Part shown: positions 6,165-14,603 of the stretch, piece by piece
Layout of the letters: each line of letters opens with the position of its first letter
How positions within the stretch are numbered: the first letter of the stretch is position 1
Origin: Euzebyaceae bacterium
GTDB lineage: Bacteria > Actinomycetota > Nitriliruptoria > Euzebyales > Egibacteraceae
Assembly (NCBI GenBank): GCA_013696915.1
Contig: JACCXR010000231.1
Coordinates: 1-22,591, forward strand
Length of the DNA: 22,591 bases
Direction of reading: 5' to 3'
Program-made: the position numbers and the translations under genes
Notes under the pieces: model-generated
Databases searched by the model: none
The model's input: only the letters and a program-made list of their open reading frames with translations
Told to the model about the DNA's origin: nothing

Positions 6165-6947
6165 CTACAGGGGGACGTCGAGCCGGATCAGGATCACTCC
6201 GGCCAGGTTGAAGATCATGTGCGCGACGATCGGCGCCACCAGGCTCCCCCGCCGCCGGAAGACCCACGCGAGGTAGAGGCCGAACGCGAACGTCAGCACG
6301 ACCACGACCGGCTCGACGTGGGAGATCCCGAAGGCGATCGACGACAGGCCGATCGCCGGCCACAGCGGCATGCGCTTGTGCAGCGCCTGGAACAGCATCC
6401 CGCGGAAGAACAGCTCCTCTGCCAGCGGGGCGAGCACGACGATCGCGAGAATCGTGAACGACGCGATGCCGCTGGCCCTGGTCGAGTCCTGCAGCGTCTC
6501 CTGGACGTGCGGCAGCTCCCGGTCGAACAGGCCGGCGAGCAGTTGGAGGAGGGAGCCCAGGCCCACGGTGATGCCCACCACGCCCGCCACGCCGTGCCCG
6601 ATGCCGGCGCCGACGTCCGCCAGCGTCGGTCGCCTCGGCCCCAGCAGCGTGCCGATGCCGCGCCGGCTGCGGGCGGCCACCCACACCAGCGTCAGCACCA
6701 CGAGCGACCCGTTCTGCGCCGCGAGCGCGGGTCCCAGGGCCTCCTCGGTCTCGAGGTCGCCGAAGATCGCGGCGCCGGCGACGAGGATGATGCCGAGCAC
6801 GACCTGCCAGGCGATGAAGAGCAGGACCGCGTCCCACCACTCCCAGCCGACCGGGGCGGCGGCCCTGCCGTCGTCGGGGACGTTCGGTGGCGGTGGCGGC
6901 GCCTGATCCTGCTCCGGTGCGGGCTCCGAGCGCGGCTCGACGTCCAC
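6165..6947 (-). CDS. CPBP-family intramembrane metalloprotease
   Basis: The protein has 260 residues. An acidic, proline-rich cytoplasmic start (1-33) is followed by several membrane helices (about 38-60, 80-92, 115-140, 162-177, 196-208, 212-230, 236-254). The three family motifs are visible: EE at 177-178 with R182 in APLAEELFFRGMLF, H210 in FGISHVEP, and H243 with N247 in VAHMIFNLAG. These residues are the metal and catalytic site of the CPBP (Abi/Rce1-like) family, whose members process prenylated proteins, peptides or bacteriocins, or confer immunity; the substrate here is unknown. The start is a GTG at 6947 with only a weak ribosome site. The gene begins 27 bp after murA ends and is probably cotranscribed with it, then ends just before a strong hairpin. 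Confidence 0.9.
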   Translation of the reverse strand: MDVEPRSEPAPEQDQAPPPPPNVPDDGRAAAPVGWEWWDAVLLFIAWQVVLGIILVAGAAIFGDLETEEALGPALAAQNGSLVVLTLVWVAARSRRGIGTLLGPRRPTLADVGAGIGHGVAGVVGITVGLGSLLQLLAGLFDRELPHVQETLQDSTRASGIASFTILAIVVLAPLAEELFFRGMLFQALHKRMPLWPAIGLSSIAFGISHVEPVVVVLTFAFGLYLAWVFRRRGSLVAPIVAHMIFNLAGVILIRLDVPL

Positions 6948-6974
6948 TCAGCAAAGGCTCCGGCGACGCACCGC

Positions 6975-8249
6975 TCAGGCCACGCCGGCGGCCGGCGCGT
7001 ACGCGCGGCGGGAGACGTCCGCGCCGAGCGCCGCTAGCCGGCCGGCGAAGTCGGCGTAGCCGCGGTCGACGTGCTCGGGGGCGGTGACGACGGTCTCGCC
7101 GGACGCCACCAGCCCGGCCAGCACCAGCGCCGCCCCGGCGCGGAGGTCGGTGGCCTGGACCGTCGTCCCCTCGAGCTGTCTGGCGCCCCGCACGATGGCG
7201 TGGTGGCCCTCGATGCGCAGGTCGACCCCGAGCCGCTGGAGGTGCTCGACGATCGAGAACCGCCCGTCGAAGACGTTCTCCGTCACCATCGACGTGCCGG
7301 CGGCCTGCGACAGCAGCACCAGGAACTGGGGTTGGAGGTCGGTCGGGAACCCGGGGTAGGGCAGGGTCACGACGTCGACCGCGCGCGGCCTCGCCGGCCC
7401 CCGCACGACCAGGCAGCCTTCGCCCTCGTCGACCTCCGCCCCGGCGGCGCGCAGCTTGCCCAGCGGGATGCGCAGGTGCGCCGGCGAGACGCCCTCGATC
7501 TTCACGTCCCCGCCGGTGACCGCCGCCGCCACCGCAAACGTCCCGGCCTCGATGCGGTCGCCGACGACCTCGTGCACGGCCGGCTGAAGGGCCTCGACGC
7601 CCCGGACGACGACCTCCGAGGTCCCCGCACCGCTGATGCCGGCGCCCATCGCGTTCAGCAGCCCCGCGAGGTCGGCGATCTCCGGCTCCCTGGCGGCGTT
7701 GGAGATGCGGGTGGTGCCGCGCGCCGTGACCGCAGCCATCAGCAGGTTCTCGGTCGCGCCGACGCTCGCATAGGGCAGCTCGAGATCGGCGCCCTCGAGC
7801 TGCGGCGTGACCGCCTCTACGTAGTCGGGACCGTAGGTGATCCGGGCGCCGAGGCTGGCGAGCCCGGACAGGTGCATGTCGATGTTGCGGCTGCCGAGGT
7901 TGCAGCCGCCGGGCATCGCCACACGGGCCCGGCCGCAGCGGGCGAGCAGGGGGCCCAGCACCACGATGGAGGCCCGCAGCTGCTTGACCAGATGCGCCGG
8001 GGTCTCGGTGCCGAGGTCGGCGGGGACGTCGAGCGTCACAGCGTCGCCGCGACGCTGCCAGCCGACGCCGAGATGCGCGAGGACGTCGCCCATCACGCGG
8101 ATGTCGACGATGTCCGGCACGTTGCGCACGATCGTCCGGCCCTCCGCGAGCAGCGCGGCGGCGACGAGCTTGAGGGCGGAGTTCTTCGCGCCGCTCACCC
8201 GGACCGTCCCGGACAGCGCGCGGCCGCCGTGCACCACGAAGGCGTCCAT
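6975..8249 (-). CDS. murA: UDP-N-acetylglucosamine 1-carboxyvinyltransferase (MurA)
   Basis: The product is 424 residues, the standard length. MurA transfers enolpyruvate from PEP to UDP-GlcNAc, the first committed step of peptidoglycan precursor synthesis in the cytoplasm. Visible sites are K22-N23 in VSGAKNSALK, R92 in QLRAS, the catalytic loop Cys116 in AMPGGCNLGSRNIDMH, and D304 in YPGFPTDLQPQF. Cys at the loop position means the fosfomycin target is of the normal, sensitive type rather than the Asp variant of mycobacteria. ATG at 8249 is chosen because MDAFVVHGGRALSGTVRVSG is the typical N-terminus; the longer open frame to 8633 crosses the divergent gene. A TAGACT box 10 bp upstream may be its -10 element. 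The CPBP protease gene follows. Confidence 0.97.
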   Translation of the reverse strand: MDAFVVHGGRALSGTVRVSGAKNSALKLVAAALLAEGRTIVRNVPDIVDIRVMGDVLAHLGVGWQRRGDAVTLDVPADLGTETPAHLVKQLRASIVVLGPLLARCGRARVAMPGGCNLGSRNIDMHLSGLASLGARITYGPDYVEAVTPQLEGADLELPYASVGATENLLMAAVTARGTTRISNAAREPEIADLAGLLNAMGAGISGAGTSEVVVRGVEALQPAVHEVVGDRIEAGTFAVAAAVTGGDVKIEGVSPAHLRIPLGKLRAAGAEVDEGEGCLVVRGPARPRAVDVVTLPYPGFPTDLQPQFLVLLSQAAGTSMVTENVFDGRFSIVEHLQRLGVDLRIEGHHAIVRGARQLEGTTVQATDLRAGAALVLAGLVASGETVVTAPEHVDRGYADFAGRLAALGADVSRRAYAPAAGVA

Positions 8250-8376
8250 ACGGTCGCCGAGTCTACCCAGCGACCTCGCGGTTCCCCGGCACCGGCTCCC
8301 GCCCTTCGGACACCCGCCCGGAAGAACCGGCGAGGCATGGTGGTATCCCTGGGCCGCCGCACGCCGAGAGGAAGCC

Positions 8377-9369
8377 ATGTCCACCCTCGCGCACGCGAAG
8401 TGGTTCGTCGACGACGTCGGGGCGTTCCAGCCGCAGTGGGACTTCCTGTTCGCGCCGGCGTCGTTCGCGCTGATCGCCGCCGCATGCCTGCTGGCCGCCG
8501 TCTGGCGGGTGGTCGCCGCGCGGCTGCCGGTCCCCGAGCTTGGGCTCCTGCGCCCGCTCGGGCGGCTGTCGCCGTGGATCCCGCGGCTGCTGGGCGTGCA
8601 TCTCGGCGTCTCGCTCCTCTCGCTCGCCGTCACCGACGCCTACCTCGCCCCGCACCTGTCGCTCGGGTCGGTCCCGGGCGGGCCCGCGATCGCGCTGGCC
8701 GAAGGCGTCGTCGGCGTCTGGCTGATCACCGGCGTCCGGCTGCGGCCGGCGGCGATCGCGGTCGTCGCCCTCGGGCCGCTGGGGCTGGTCCTGGCGGGCC
8801 CCGTCGCTGTGCTGGAGGCTGCGGACCTGCTCGGCATCGCGCTCTTCCTCGCGCTGCTGCCGCCGGGCGCCGACCGCTACGGCGCCCGCCCGGTGGACGC
8901 ACGGACACTCGCGGCACCGCTCCTGGCCCTGCGGGTCTGCGTGGGCGTCGCCCTGATCGTCGTCGCGCTGAGCGAGAAGCTGACCAACCCCGCGATCAGC
9001 GCCGAGTTCCTCGACCGCTATCCGGCGCTCGACCTGTTCCGGCTGGTCGGACTCGACCTCGGGGAGCTCGCGTTCATCCGCTTCGCCGCCGCCGTCGAGA
9101 TCGCCTTCGGCCTGCTGATCATCTCCGGCGCCTCACCGCAGGCCGTCGTGATCGTCGCCGGCATCCCGTTCAACGCGACCCTGTTCTTCCTCGACCGCTC
9201 GGAGCTGATCGGCCACCTGCCGATCTACGGGGCGATGCTGGCCCTGCTCGTCTACGGCAGCGACCCCGCCCTGGCCCGCGCCGTGCCGAAGCTGCGTGGT
9301 GTCGGTGGCTTCGCCGCCCGGCGGCTCAGCGCCCCGGTGGCCGCGCGATCGGCACCTCCGCGGGAATAG
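8377..9369 (+). CDS. Multi-pass membrane protein, DoxX-like
   Basis: The 330-residue protein has roughly eight hydrophobic helices (about 28-47, 70-88, 105-120, 125-142, 149-161, 184-199, 231-251, 256-272, with a further one near 281-293). The C-terminal half (VCVGVALIVVALSEKL, then RFAAAVEIAFGLLIISG) resembles DoxX/DoxD-type quinone-linked membrane proteins, in which a helix pair with a Glu such as VEIAFG recurs. This family match is from pattern only. ATG at 8377 has GAGAGGAAG just upstream (8367-8374). The gene diverges from murA across about 127 bp and its end overlaps the convergent RES toxin gene by 44 bp. A diverged, broken copy of its last 50 codons lies 1.2 kb downstream, beyond the toxin-antitoxin pair. 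Confidence 0.75.
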   Translation: MSTLAHAKWFVDDVGAFQPQWDFLFAPASFALIAAACLLAAVWRVVAARLPVPELGLLRPLGRLSPWIPRLLGVHLGVSLLSLAVTDAYLAPHLSLGSVPGGPAIALAEGVVGVWLITGVRLRPAAIAVVALGPLGLVLAGPVAVLEAADLLGIALFLALLPPGADRYGARPVDARTLAAPLLALRVCVGVALIVVALSEKLTNPAISAEFLDRYPALDLFRLVGLDLGELAFIRFAAAVEIAFGLLIISGASPQAVVIVAGIPFNATLFFLDRSELIGHLPIYGAMLALLVYGSDPALARAVPKLRGVGGFAARRLSAPVAARSAPPRE

Positions 9370-9985
9370 GCGCGGCCCGGACGCCCCACGGTGCGAGCGA
9401 CGCGATCAGGCCGTCATCGATGGGCTGGGTCCGTGACGTCCACGGCCAGCCGAACGGCTCGTGCTCCCCCGCCCGGTCGAAGAGCGTCACCGAGCGCAGC
9501 GCCTGCTGCGGGTCGTGGCGTGGGATCGAGAGCAGTGCGGGAAAGCCGGCACGGTGGAGTCCCATGGCCCAGGCGCGCGTCCTGGCGCGGTCAAGCATCG
9601 TATGGATCTCGCCCGTCACGCCGAAGGCCGAGGCGCGCTTGGCCGTCGCATTGGCCACCACGAGAGGTCGGGGCAGTCGCGCCGACGTCACGACGCGTCG
9701 CTCGATCTCCTCGGCCGGGACGATCGCGATCGGGCGGCGGCGGAGCACCTCCAGCAACCCTGCCTGCGGCGTCAGCGCGGCGTAGCAGGCGCCCTTGGGA
9801 TGCGCCAGATCGAAGCGGCCGCCGCGGGCCGGGTCATCCGGCACCGAAGCGAACCACCACGGGCCGCGGTCGGCGCGGTGCACCCGGTGCACGATCGTGT
9901 CGGCCGGCAGCGTGCGGCGCGGAAAGCGTTCGAGCGCGCCGGGGTCGTCCGGAGGCCACCCGAGGCCGGGTGCCGCCGGCGTCAC
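9326..9985 (-). CDS. RES-domain toxin (NAD-degrading type)
   Basis: This 219-residue protein has the RES family pattern. The conserved residues are R34 (VHRVHR), R57 (GGRFDL), Y68 (ACYAAL), E79 (LLEVLRR) and S153 (LLSIPRHD). The spacing of R57-Y68-E79 equals, as I recall it, that of the mycobacterial toxin MbcT (R47-Y58-E69). Studied RES toxins destroy cellular NAD+ by phosphorolysis or hydrolysis and so stop growth or kill. The GTG start overlaps the antitoxin stop (GTGA), giving tight coupling with the inhibitor made first. The C-terminal end overlaps the convergent DoxX-like gene by 44 bp. All key residues are present, so it is probably functional. Phosphorylase versus glycohydrolase activity cannot be told from sequence. 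Confidence 0.86.
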   Translation of the reverse strand: MTPAAPGLGWPPDDPGALERFPRRTLPADTIVHRVHRADRGPWWFASVPDDPARGGRFDLAHPKGACYAALTPQAGLLEVLRRRPIAIVPAEEIERRVVTSARLPRPLVVANATAKRASAFGVTGEIHTMLDRARTRAWAMGLHRAGFPALLSIPRHDPQQALRSVTLFDRAGEHEPFGWPWTSRTQPIDDGLIASLAPWGVRAAPIPAEVPIARPPGR

Positions 9986-10503
9986 GCGGCCAGTCCCGCG
10001 GCCACGTCCCGCGCGGCCGACAGGACCGTCCCGAGGTCTCCGTCGCGCAGCGCGTCGACCGGCCGTCGACCGTCCAGATCGGGGTCCGGCGTCGCGAGCC
10101 ACGAGGCGACGGTCCACGCCGAGATGTCGTCGAGGTCGAAGACCGCCAGTACGTCGGGCAGGCCTCGCACCGTCCCGTTCCGGTCGAACTGGAACGCGGG
10201 GTAGACCAGCCGGCCGGCACCCGTCCGCAGCACCAGCAGCACCCCTCGGCGCGCCCGGTCCGACACCGCCTGCCGGCTCACGCCGCCGAGGAGCTTCCGG
10301 ACGCCGTCGGAGTCGTAGAAGGGGCCGAGCTGGTCGGTCCAGACCTGACCGGCGGCGGCGACGAGCGCGGCGCGACGCCCGATCACCACCGGGTCGCCGA
10401 GCCGCCGCACGTCCGCGCCAGTCGCCAACTCCTCCAAGGCAGCGGCAAACGCTCGGGCGGCATGTTCCGACCAGCTGAAGACGGACGGCGACGTGTCGGC
10501 CAT
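9982..10503 (-). CDS. Antitoxin of the Xre/MbcA/ParS family
   Basis: The 173-residue protein has a C-terminal part (about 128-170) with the toxin-binding pattern of MbcA/ParS antitoxins: AWTVASWLATPDPDLDGRRP and then VDALRDGDLGTVLSAA. The middle (about 64-105) contains a helix-turn-helix-like segment, SDGVRKLLGGVSRQAVSDRA, probably for operator binding. It neutralises the RES toxin encoded immediately downstream by blocking its NAD pocket, as known for the family. ATG at 10503 was preferred over an in-frame TTG at 10551 because a good promoter (TTGCTT-N17-TAGGGT) ends 10 bp before it, which would give a nearly leaderless mRNA. It is longer than MbcA because of extra N-terminal and DNA-binding sequence. 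Confidence 0.87.
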   Translation of the reverse strand: MADTSPSVFSWSEHAARAFAAALEELATGADVRRLGDPVVIGRRAALVAAAGQVWTDQLGPFYDSDGVRKLLGGVSRQAVSDRARRGVLLVLRTGAGRLVYPAFQFDRNGTVRGLPDVLAVFDLDDISAWTVASWLATPDPDLDGRRPVDALRDGDLGTVLSAARDVAAGLAA

Positions 10504-10513
10504 TGCCTGCCCG

Positions 10514-10542
10514 ACCCTAGCGTCGGCAAGCTTGTAAAGCAA
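10514..10542 (-). promoter_or_regulatory. Promoter of the RES/Xre operon
   Basis: On the minus strand TTGCTT (10537-10542), a 17-bp spacer and TAGGGT (10514-10519) form a good -35/-10 pair. The ATG at 10503 is about 10 bp past the -10 box, so the transcript would be leaderless or nearly so, a frequent actinobacterial arrangement. No ribosome site is visible before the ATG, in agreement. Confidence 0.6.
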
Positions 10543-10553
10543 GGGTGACAAGC
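10530..10553. promoter_or_regulatory. Candidate operator of the Xre-type antitoxin
   Basis: The inverted repeat GCTTGT (10530-10535) and ACAAGC (10548-10553), separated by 12 bp, spans the -35 region of the RES/Xre promoter. Binding by a dimeric antitoxin there would shut off transcription. The repeat is seen; binding is inferred. Confidence 0.45.
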
Positions 10554-10567
10554 GACAGCCGCTCCGC

Positions 10568-10736
10568 GACGCGGACAGCGTGCCGGTCTTCCTCGACCGC
10601 TTCGACCTGATCGGCCCATCCCAATCCGCGGTGCGATGCCCGCGCTGATCGTCTTCGGCGACGAGCCGGCGCTGGCCGGCGCCGTCCCCGGCTCGCCGGC
10701 GTCAACGACGTCGCCCGCCGCCTCGTGGGGGCCGGG
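10568..10736 (+). pseudogene. Frameshifted 3' fragment of a second DoxX-like gene
   Basis: Translated in three successive frames, this stretch matches the end of the DoxX-like protein (about residues 265-318) in order and spacing. VFLDRFDLIG matches FFLDRSELIG, then MPALIVFGDEPALAGAVP matches MLALLVYGSDPALARAVP, then RLAGVNDVARRL matches KLRGVGGFAARRL. Two single-base losses break the frame, near 10626-10635 and near 10687. Nothing of the first 260 codons is present, because upstream lies the RES/Xre promoter. The divergence (roughly 70-80 percent by eye in matched blocks) suggests an old paralogue rather than a recent copy. The region 10504-10748 otherwise holds only the promoter and operator. 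Confidence 0.7.
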
Positions 10737-10748
10737 ACCGCCCTTGAG

Positions 10749-11255
10749 CTACCCCTCGCTCGCCGGCGGCGACGGCCTGGGGGGTCGCAGCAGGCCCGCC
10801 TCCCAGCACAGCAGGTTCAGGTAGACGTAGCCGTCCGTCGCGGGGTCAATCTCCGCCAGCGGCGGCGCGGACCCCGTTGCAGGTGCGTCGCTTCCGCGTT
10901 CCTCGGGCGCCGGGTATGAGGTCGCGGGCGCTGGCTCGGCTGTGGCGCTGGGGACGTCCCCCACCTGGCCAGAGCCGCTGTCCCTGCTCGCGACGAAGTC
11001 GTTCAGCGCCGCCTTCAGGTCCTCGGCGTCGATCTGGCCGGCCGCCCTCTCGAGCGTCTCGTAGCCCGCAAGCAGGTTCTCGCGCGGGCCATGGACCACT
11101 GCGCTGACAGCGACGTTGTACGCCTCACAGGCGACAGCAACCTCCGTGTCGCGTTGCTCTGACGTGCCGCTGGCTTTCCCGCCCTGCGCCGCCTCGCAAG
11201 CAGCAGACAGCGCGGGAAGGAGAACGCACACAGCGAGCACCCTCACCCTCTCCAC
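10749..11255 (-). CDS. Small secreted protein or lipoprotein, intact copy of a tandem pair
   Basis: The 168-residue product starts with a signal peptide (VERVRVLAVCVLLPALSAAC) ending in Cys20, which could be lipidated although Leu is one place further from Cys than in a standard lipobox. The mature part has a helical region with CEAYNVAVSA and LLAGYETLERAAGQIDAEDL (about 43-95), an Ala/Pro/Glu-rich linker (about 96-132) and a C-terminal APPLAEIDPATDGYVYLNLL motif. Cys43 and Cys150 are also conserved in the damaged sister copy and may pair outside the cell. GTG at 11255 is chosen because AGGGGG lies 6 bp upstream and the signal peptide follows at once. I do not recognise the family. It lies downstream of the ATP synthase operon on the same strand. 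Confidence 0.68.
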   Translation of the reverse strand: MERVRVLAVCVLLPALSAACEAAQGGKASGTSEQRDTEVAVACEAYNVAVSAVVHGPRENLLAGYETLERAAGQIDAEDLKAALNDFVASRDSGSGQVGDVPSATAEPAPATSYPAPEERGSDAPATGSAPPLAEIDPATDGYVYLNLLCWEAGLLRPPRPSPPASEG

Positions 11256-11818
11256 AATGGCCCCCTGCTTTGTGCCTCCAAGTCCCCTGGCTGCCTCTCG
11301 CTCGCCGGCGGCGACGGCCCGAGCGGTCGCTGGAGGTGCGCTTCGAGGCACAGCAGGTTCAGGTAGAGCCAGCCGTCTGTCGCGGGATCGATCTCTGCCA
11401 AGGGCGGGGGCAGCGGCGCGTCAGGCCAGGGCGACTCGCTTCCCGGTTCCTCGACTGCCGCGTCGGGTGCGGCGCTGGGACGTTCGCGGACCAGTCCAGA
11501 GCCCCTTTCCCTCCTCGCCACCATGTCGTTCAGCGCCGCCTTGAGGTCATCGGCGTCCACCTGGCCGGACGTCCTCTCGAGCGTCTCGTAGCCCGCAAGG
11601 CGCTCTTCGCCCCTGCGGGTGATGGCCTTCACCGCCCTGCCATACGCCTCGCAGACGAGGCAACCTCCCGGTCGCGTTGCTCTGACGTTCCGCCGCTCCC
11701 CGCCGTCCAACTCTGCGCCGCCTCGCAACCGCCGGACAGCGCTACAACGAGAACCAGAAAGCGAGCGCTCTCGCTCTCACCAACGGCCTCTGAATCTGTG
11801 CCTCCAGGTGTCCCCAGC
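10755..11818. repeat. Tandem duplication of about 530-540 bp (two diverged units)
   Basis: Unit A (10755 to about 11290) and unit B (11297 to 11818) align over their whole length. CTCGCTCGCCGGCGGCGACG opens both (10755 and 11297), the block CACAGCAGGTTCAGGTAGA is shared in each, and GCCTCCA near the other end lies at 11274 and 11800. The offset shrinks from 542 to 526 bp, so unit A has about 16 bp more, in the linker. The duplication covers one gene plus its upstream leader. Confidence 0.8.
11243..11790 (-). pseudogene. Frameshifted copy of the tandem secreted-protein gene
   Basis: This is the sister copy of the gene at 10749-11255. The main homologous frame (about 11640 down to 11243) reads CEAYGRAVKAITRRGEERLA, then GYETLERTSGQVDADDLKAA and PPLAEIDPATDGWLYLNLLC. 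The signal-peptide part lies in other frames. Compared with the intact copy one base is missing near 11737 (an in-frame TAG follows in the frame of the likely start) and another near 11665. Restoring them would give a signal ending in ALSGGCEAAQ. The stop of the intact copy (TAG) is here CAG, so the frame runs on to 11243 and overlaps the next start by 13 bp. It is most likely a decayed duplicate; a shorter active product from an internal start is possible but lacks a signal peptide. Confidence 0.68.
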
Positions 11819-11834
11819 GGTTGGCCGGGCCGGG

Positions 11835-12227
11835 TCAGGCGCCGGCGATGGTCGTGCGGAGGGTGGCGCGGGCCAGGGCGGTGCGGGCCGCGGCGTCCTC
11901 GGCGTCGCCGCGCAGTGCCTCTTCGGCGCGCTGGCGGGCGGCCTGGGCGCGGGCGACGTCGATCTCCCCGACCGGCTCGGCGACGTCGGCGAGCACCGTC
12001 AGCCGGTTGTCGCTGAACTCCAGGAACCCGCTGTGGACCGCGAAGACGTGCTCCTGCCCGTCGTCGGCCTTCACCTTCAGCGGCGCGACGTCGAGCAGCA
12101 GCAGCGCCGGCTGGTGACCGGGCAGGATGCCGATCTCACCGTCCATCGACCGGGCGTAGACCTCGGTCGCCTCACCGGCGAACAGCGCCTGCTCCGGCGA
12201 CACCACCTCCACCTGCATGGTCGCCAT
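11835..12227 (-). CDS. atpC: ATP synthase F1 subunit epsilon
   Basis: The product is 130 residues, complete. The N-terminal beta-sandwich (about 1-85) shows MQVEVVSPEQALFAGEA, then GEIGILPGHQPALLLLD; the C-terminal two-helix domain (about 88-130) is rich in Ala and Arg. Epsilon forms part of the rotating central stalk with gamma and can inhibit ATP hydrolysis through its C-terminal helices. ATG at 12227 has GGAGG about 8 bp upstream, inside the 9-bp gap after atpD. It is the last gene of the ATP synthase operon; no clear terminator is visible in the few bases before the duplicated region. Confidence 0.96.
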   Translation of the reverse strand: MATMQVEVVSPEQALFAGEATEVYARSMDGEIGILPGHQPALLLLDVAPLKVKADDGQEHVFAVHSGFLEFSDNRLTVLADVAEPVGEIDVARAQAARQRAEEALRGDAEDAAARTALARATLRTTIAGA

Positions 12228-12236
12228 CGGCGCCTC

Positions 12237-13685
<1,449 letters not shown>

Positions 13686-13703
13686 GGCATTCCCTCGCTA
13701 CGG

Positions 13704-14591
13704 TCAGCTGTGGCCGGACAGGGCCTCGGCCCCGCCGACGATCTCGGAGATCTCGGTGGTGATCGCCGCCTGGCGCGCGCGGTTGGCCTCGCGGGTCAGG
13801 TCCTCGATCACGTCGCCGGCGTTGTCGGTCGCGGCTTTCATCGCGCGCTGGCGGCTGGCGTGCTCGCTGGCCGCCGACTCGAGCATGCCGGCGTAGAACT
13901 GGTGCTCGACGTAGCGCGGGATCAGCTGGTCGAGGATGTCGGCCGGGGCCGGCTCGAACATGAACTGGGCCGGGAAGCCCTCCCCGCCCGCGAACTCCTC
14001 CACGTCGACCGGCAGGATCCGCGCGGCGGTCGAGACCTGCGCGAGCGCAGAGCGGAAGTCGGTGTAGACCAGCCACACCCGGTCGATGCGCCGGTCGCGG
14101 TAGTCGCCGATCACGGTCGCGCCGACCTCCGCGGCATCGGCGTAGCGCGGCCGGTCGGTGATGCCGGTCCAGGTCTGCTCCGGCGTGACGTTACGGTACC
14201 GGAAGTAGACCTCGGCCTTGCGCCCGACCGCATAGATCGCGACCTCCCGCCCGGCGTCGCGCTCTTCCTTCGCGAGCCGCTCCGCACGCCGCAGCAGGTT
14301 GGTGTTGTACGCGCCGGCAAGCCCCCGGTCGGACGTGATGACGACCATCCCGACCCGCTCGACGCTGTCGTGCGGCGCGAGCAGCGGGTGGGCGGCTACC
14401 TCCCCCTCGGTGGCGAGGTTGCGGATCACCCTCGTGATGCCGGACGCGTACGGCCGCGCGGCCTCGACCGCCTGGCGCGCCTTGCCGATGCGGCTGGCCG
14501 CGATGAGCTCGAACGAGCGCGTGATCTTCTGCGTCGACTTCACGCTGCGGATCCGGCGGCGCAGGACCCGGATCTCGCCTGCTCCTGGCAT
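13704..14591 (-). CDS. atpG: ATP synthase F1 subunit gamma
   Basis: The product is 295 residues. The N-terminal helix (AGEIRVLRRRIRSVKSTQKI at 4-23, then ELIAASRIGKA) and the C-terminal helix (MKAATDNAGDVIEDLTREAN, then ARQAAITTEISEIVGGAEAL) form the coiled-coil shaft that rotates inside the alpha3beta3 ring. ITSDRGLAGAYNTNLLR in the central fold is also typical. It links proton flow in F0 to catalysis in F1. ATG at 14591 has a GGAGA site upstream, in the 12-bp gap after atpA. The central region is as long as in actinobacterial gammas, and nothing is missing. Confidence 0.97.
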   Translation of the reverse strand: MPGAGEIRVLRRRIRSVKSTQKITRSFELIAASRIGKARQAVEAARPYASGITRVIRNLATEGEVAAHPLLAPHDSVERVGMVVITSDRGLAGAYNTNLLRRAERLAKEERDAGREVAIYAVGRKAEVYFRYRNVTPEQTWTGITDRPRYADAAEVGATVIGDYRDRRIDRVWLVYTDFRSALAQVSTAARILPVDVEEFAGGEGFPAQFMFEPAPADILDQLIPRYVEHQFYAGMLESAASEHASRQRAMKAATDNAGDVIEDLTREANRARQAAITTEISEIVGGAEALSGHS

Positions 14592-14603
14592 CGGCGGGGT
14601 CTC

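Noticed and set aside
8250..8633. N-terminal extension of murA
   Set aside because: It would run through the start of the divergent DoxX-like gene and has no similarity to MurA; ATG at 8249 gives the standard protein.
10755..11818. The tandem duplication as an insertion sequence or composite element
   Set aside because: No transposase, terminal inverted repeats or target duplication are visible; each unit is a gene plus its leader.
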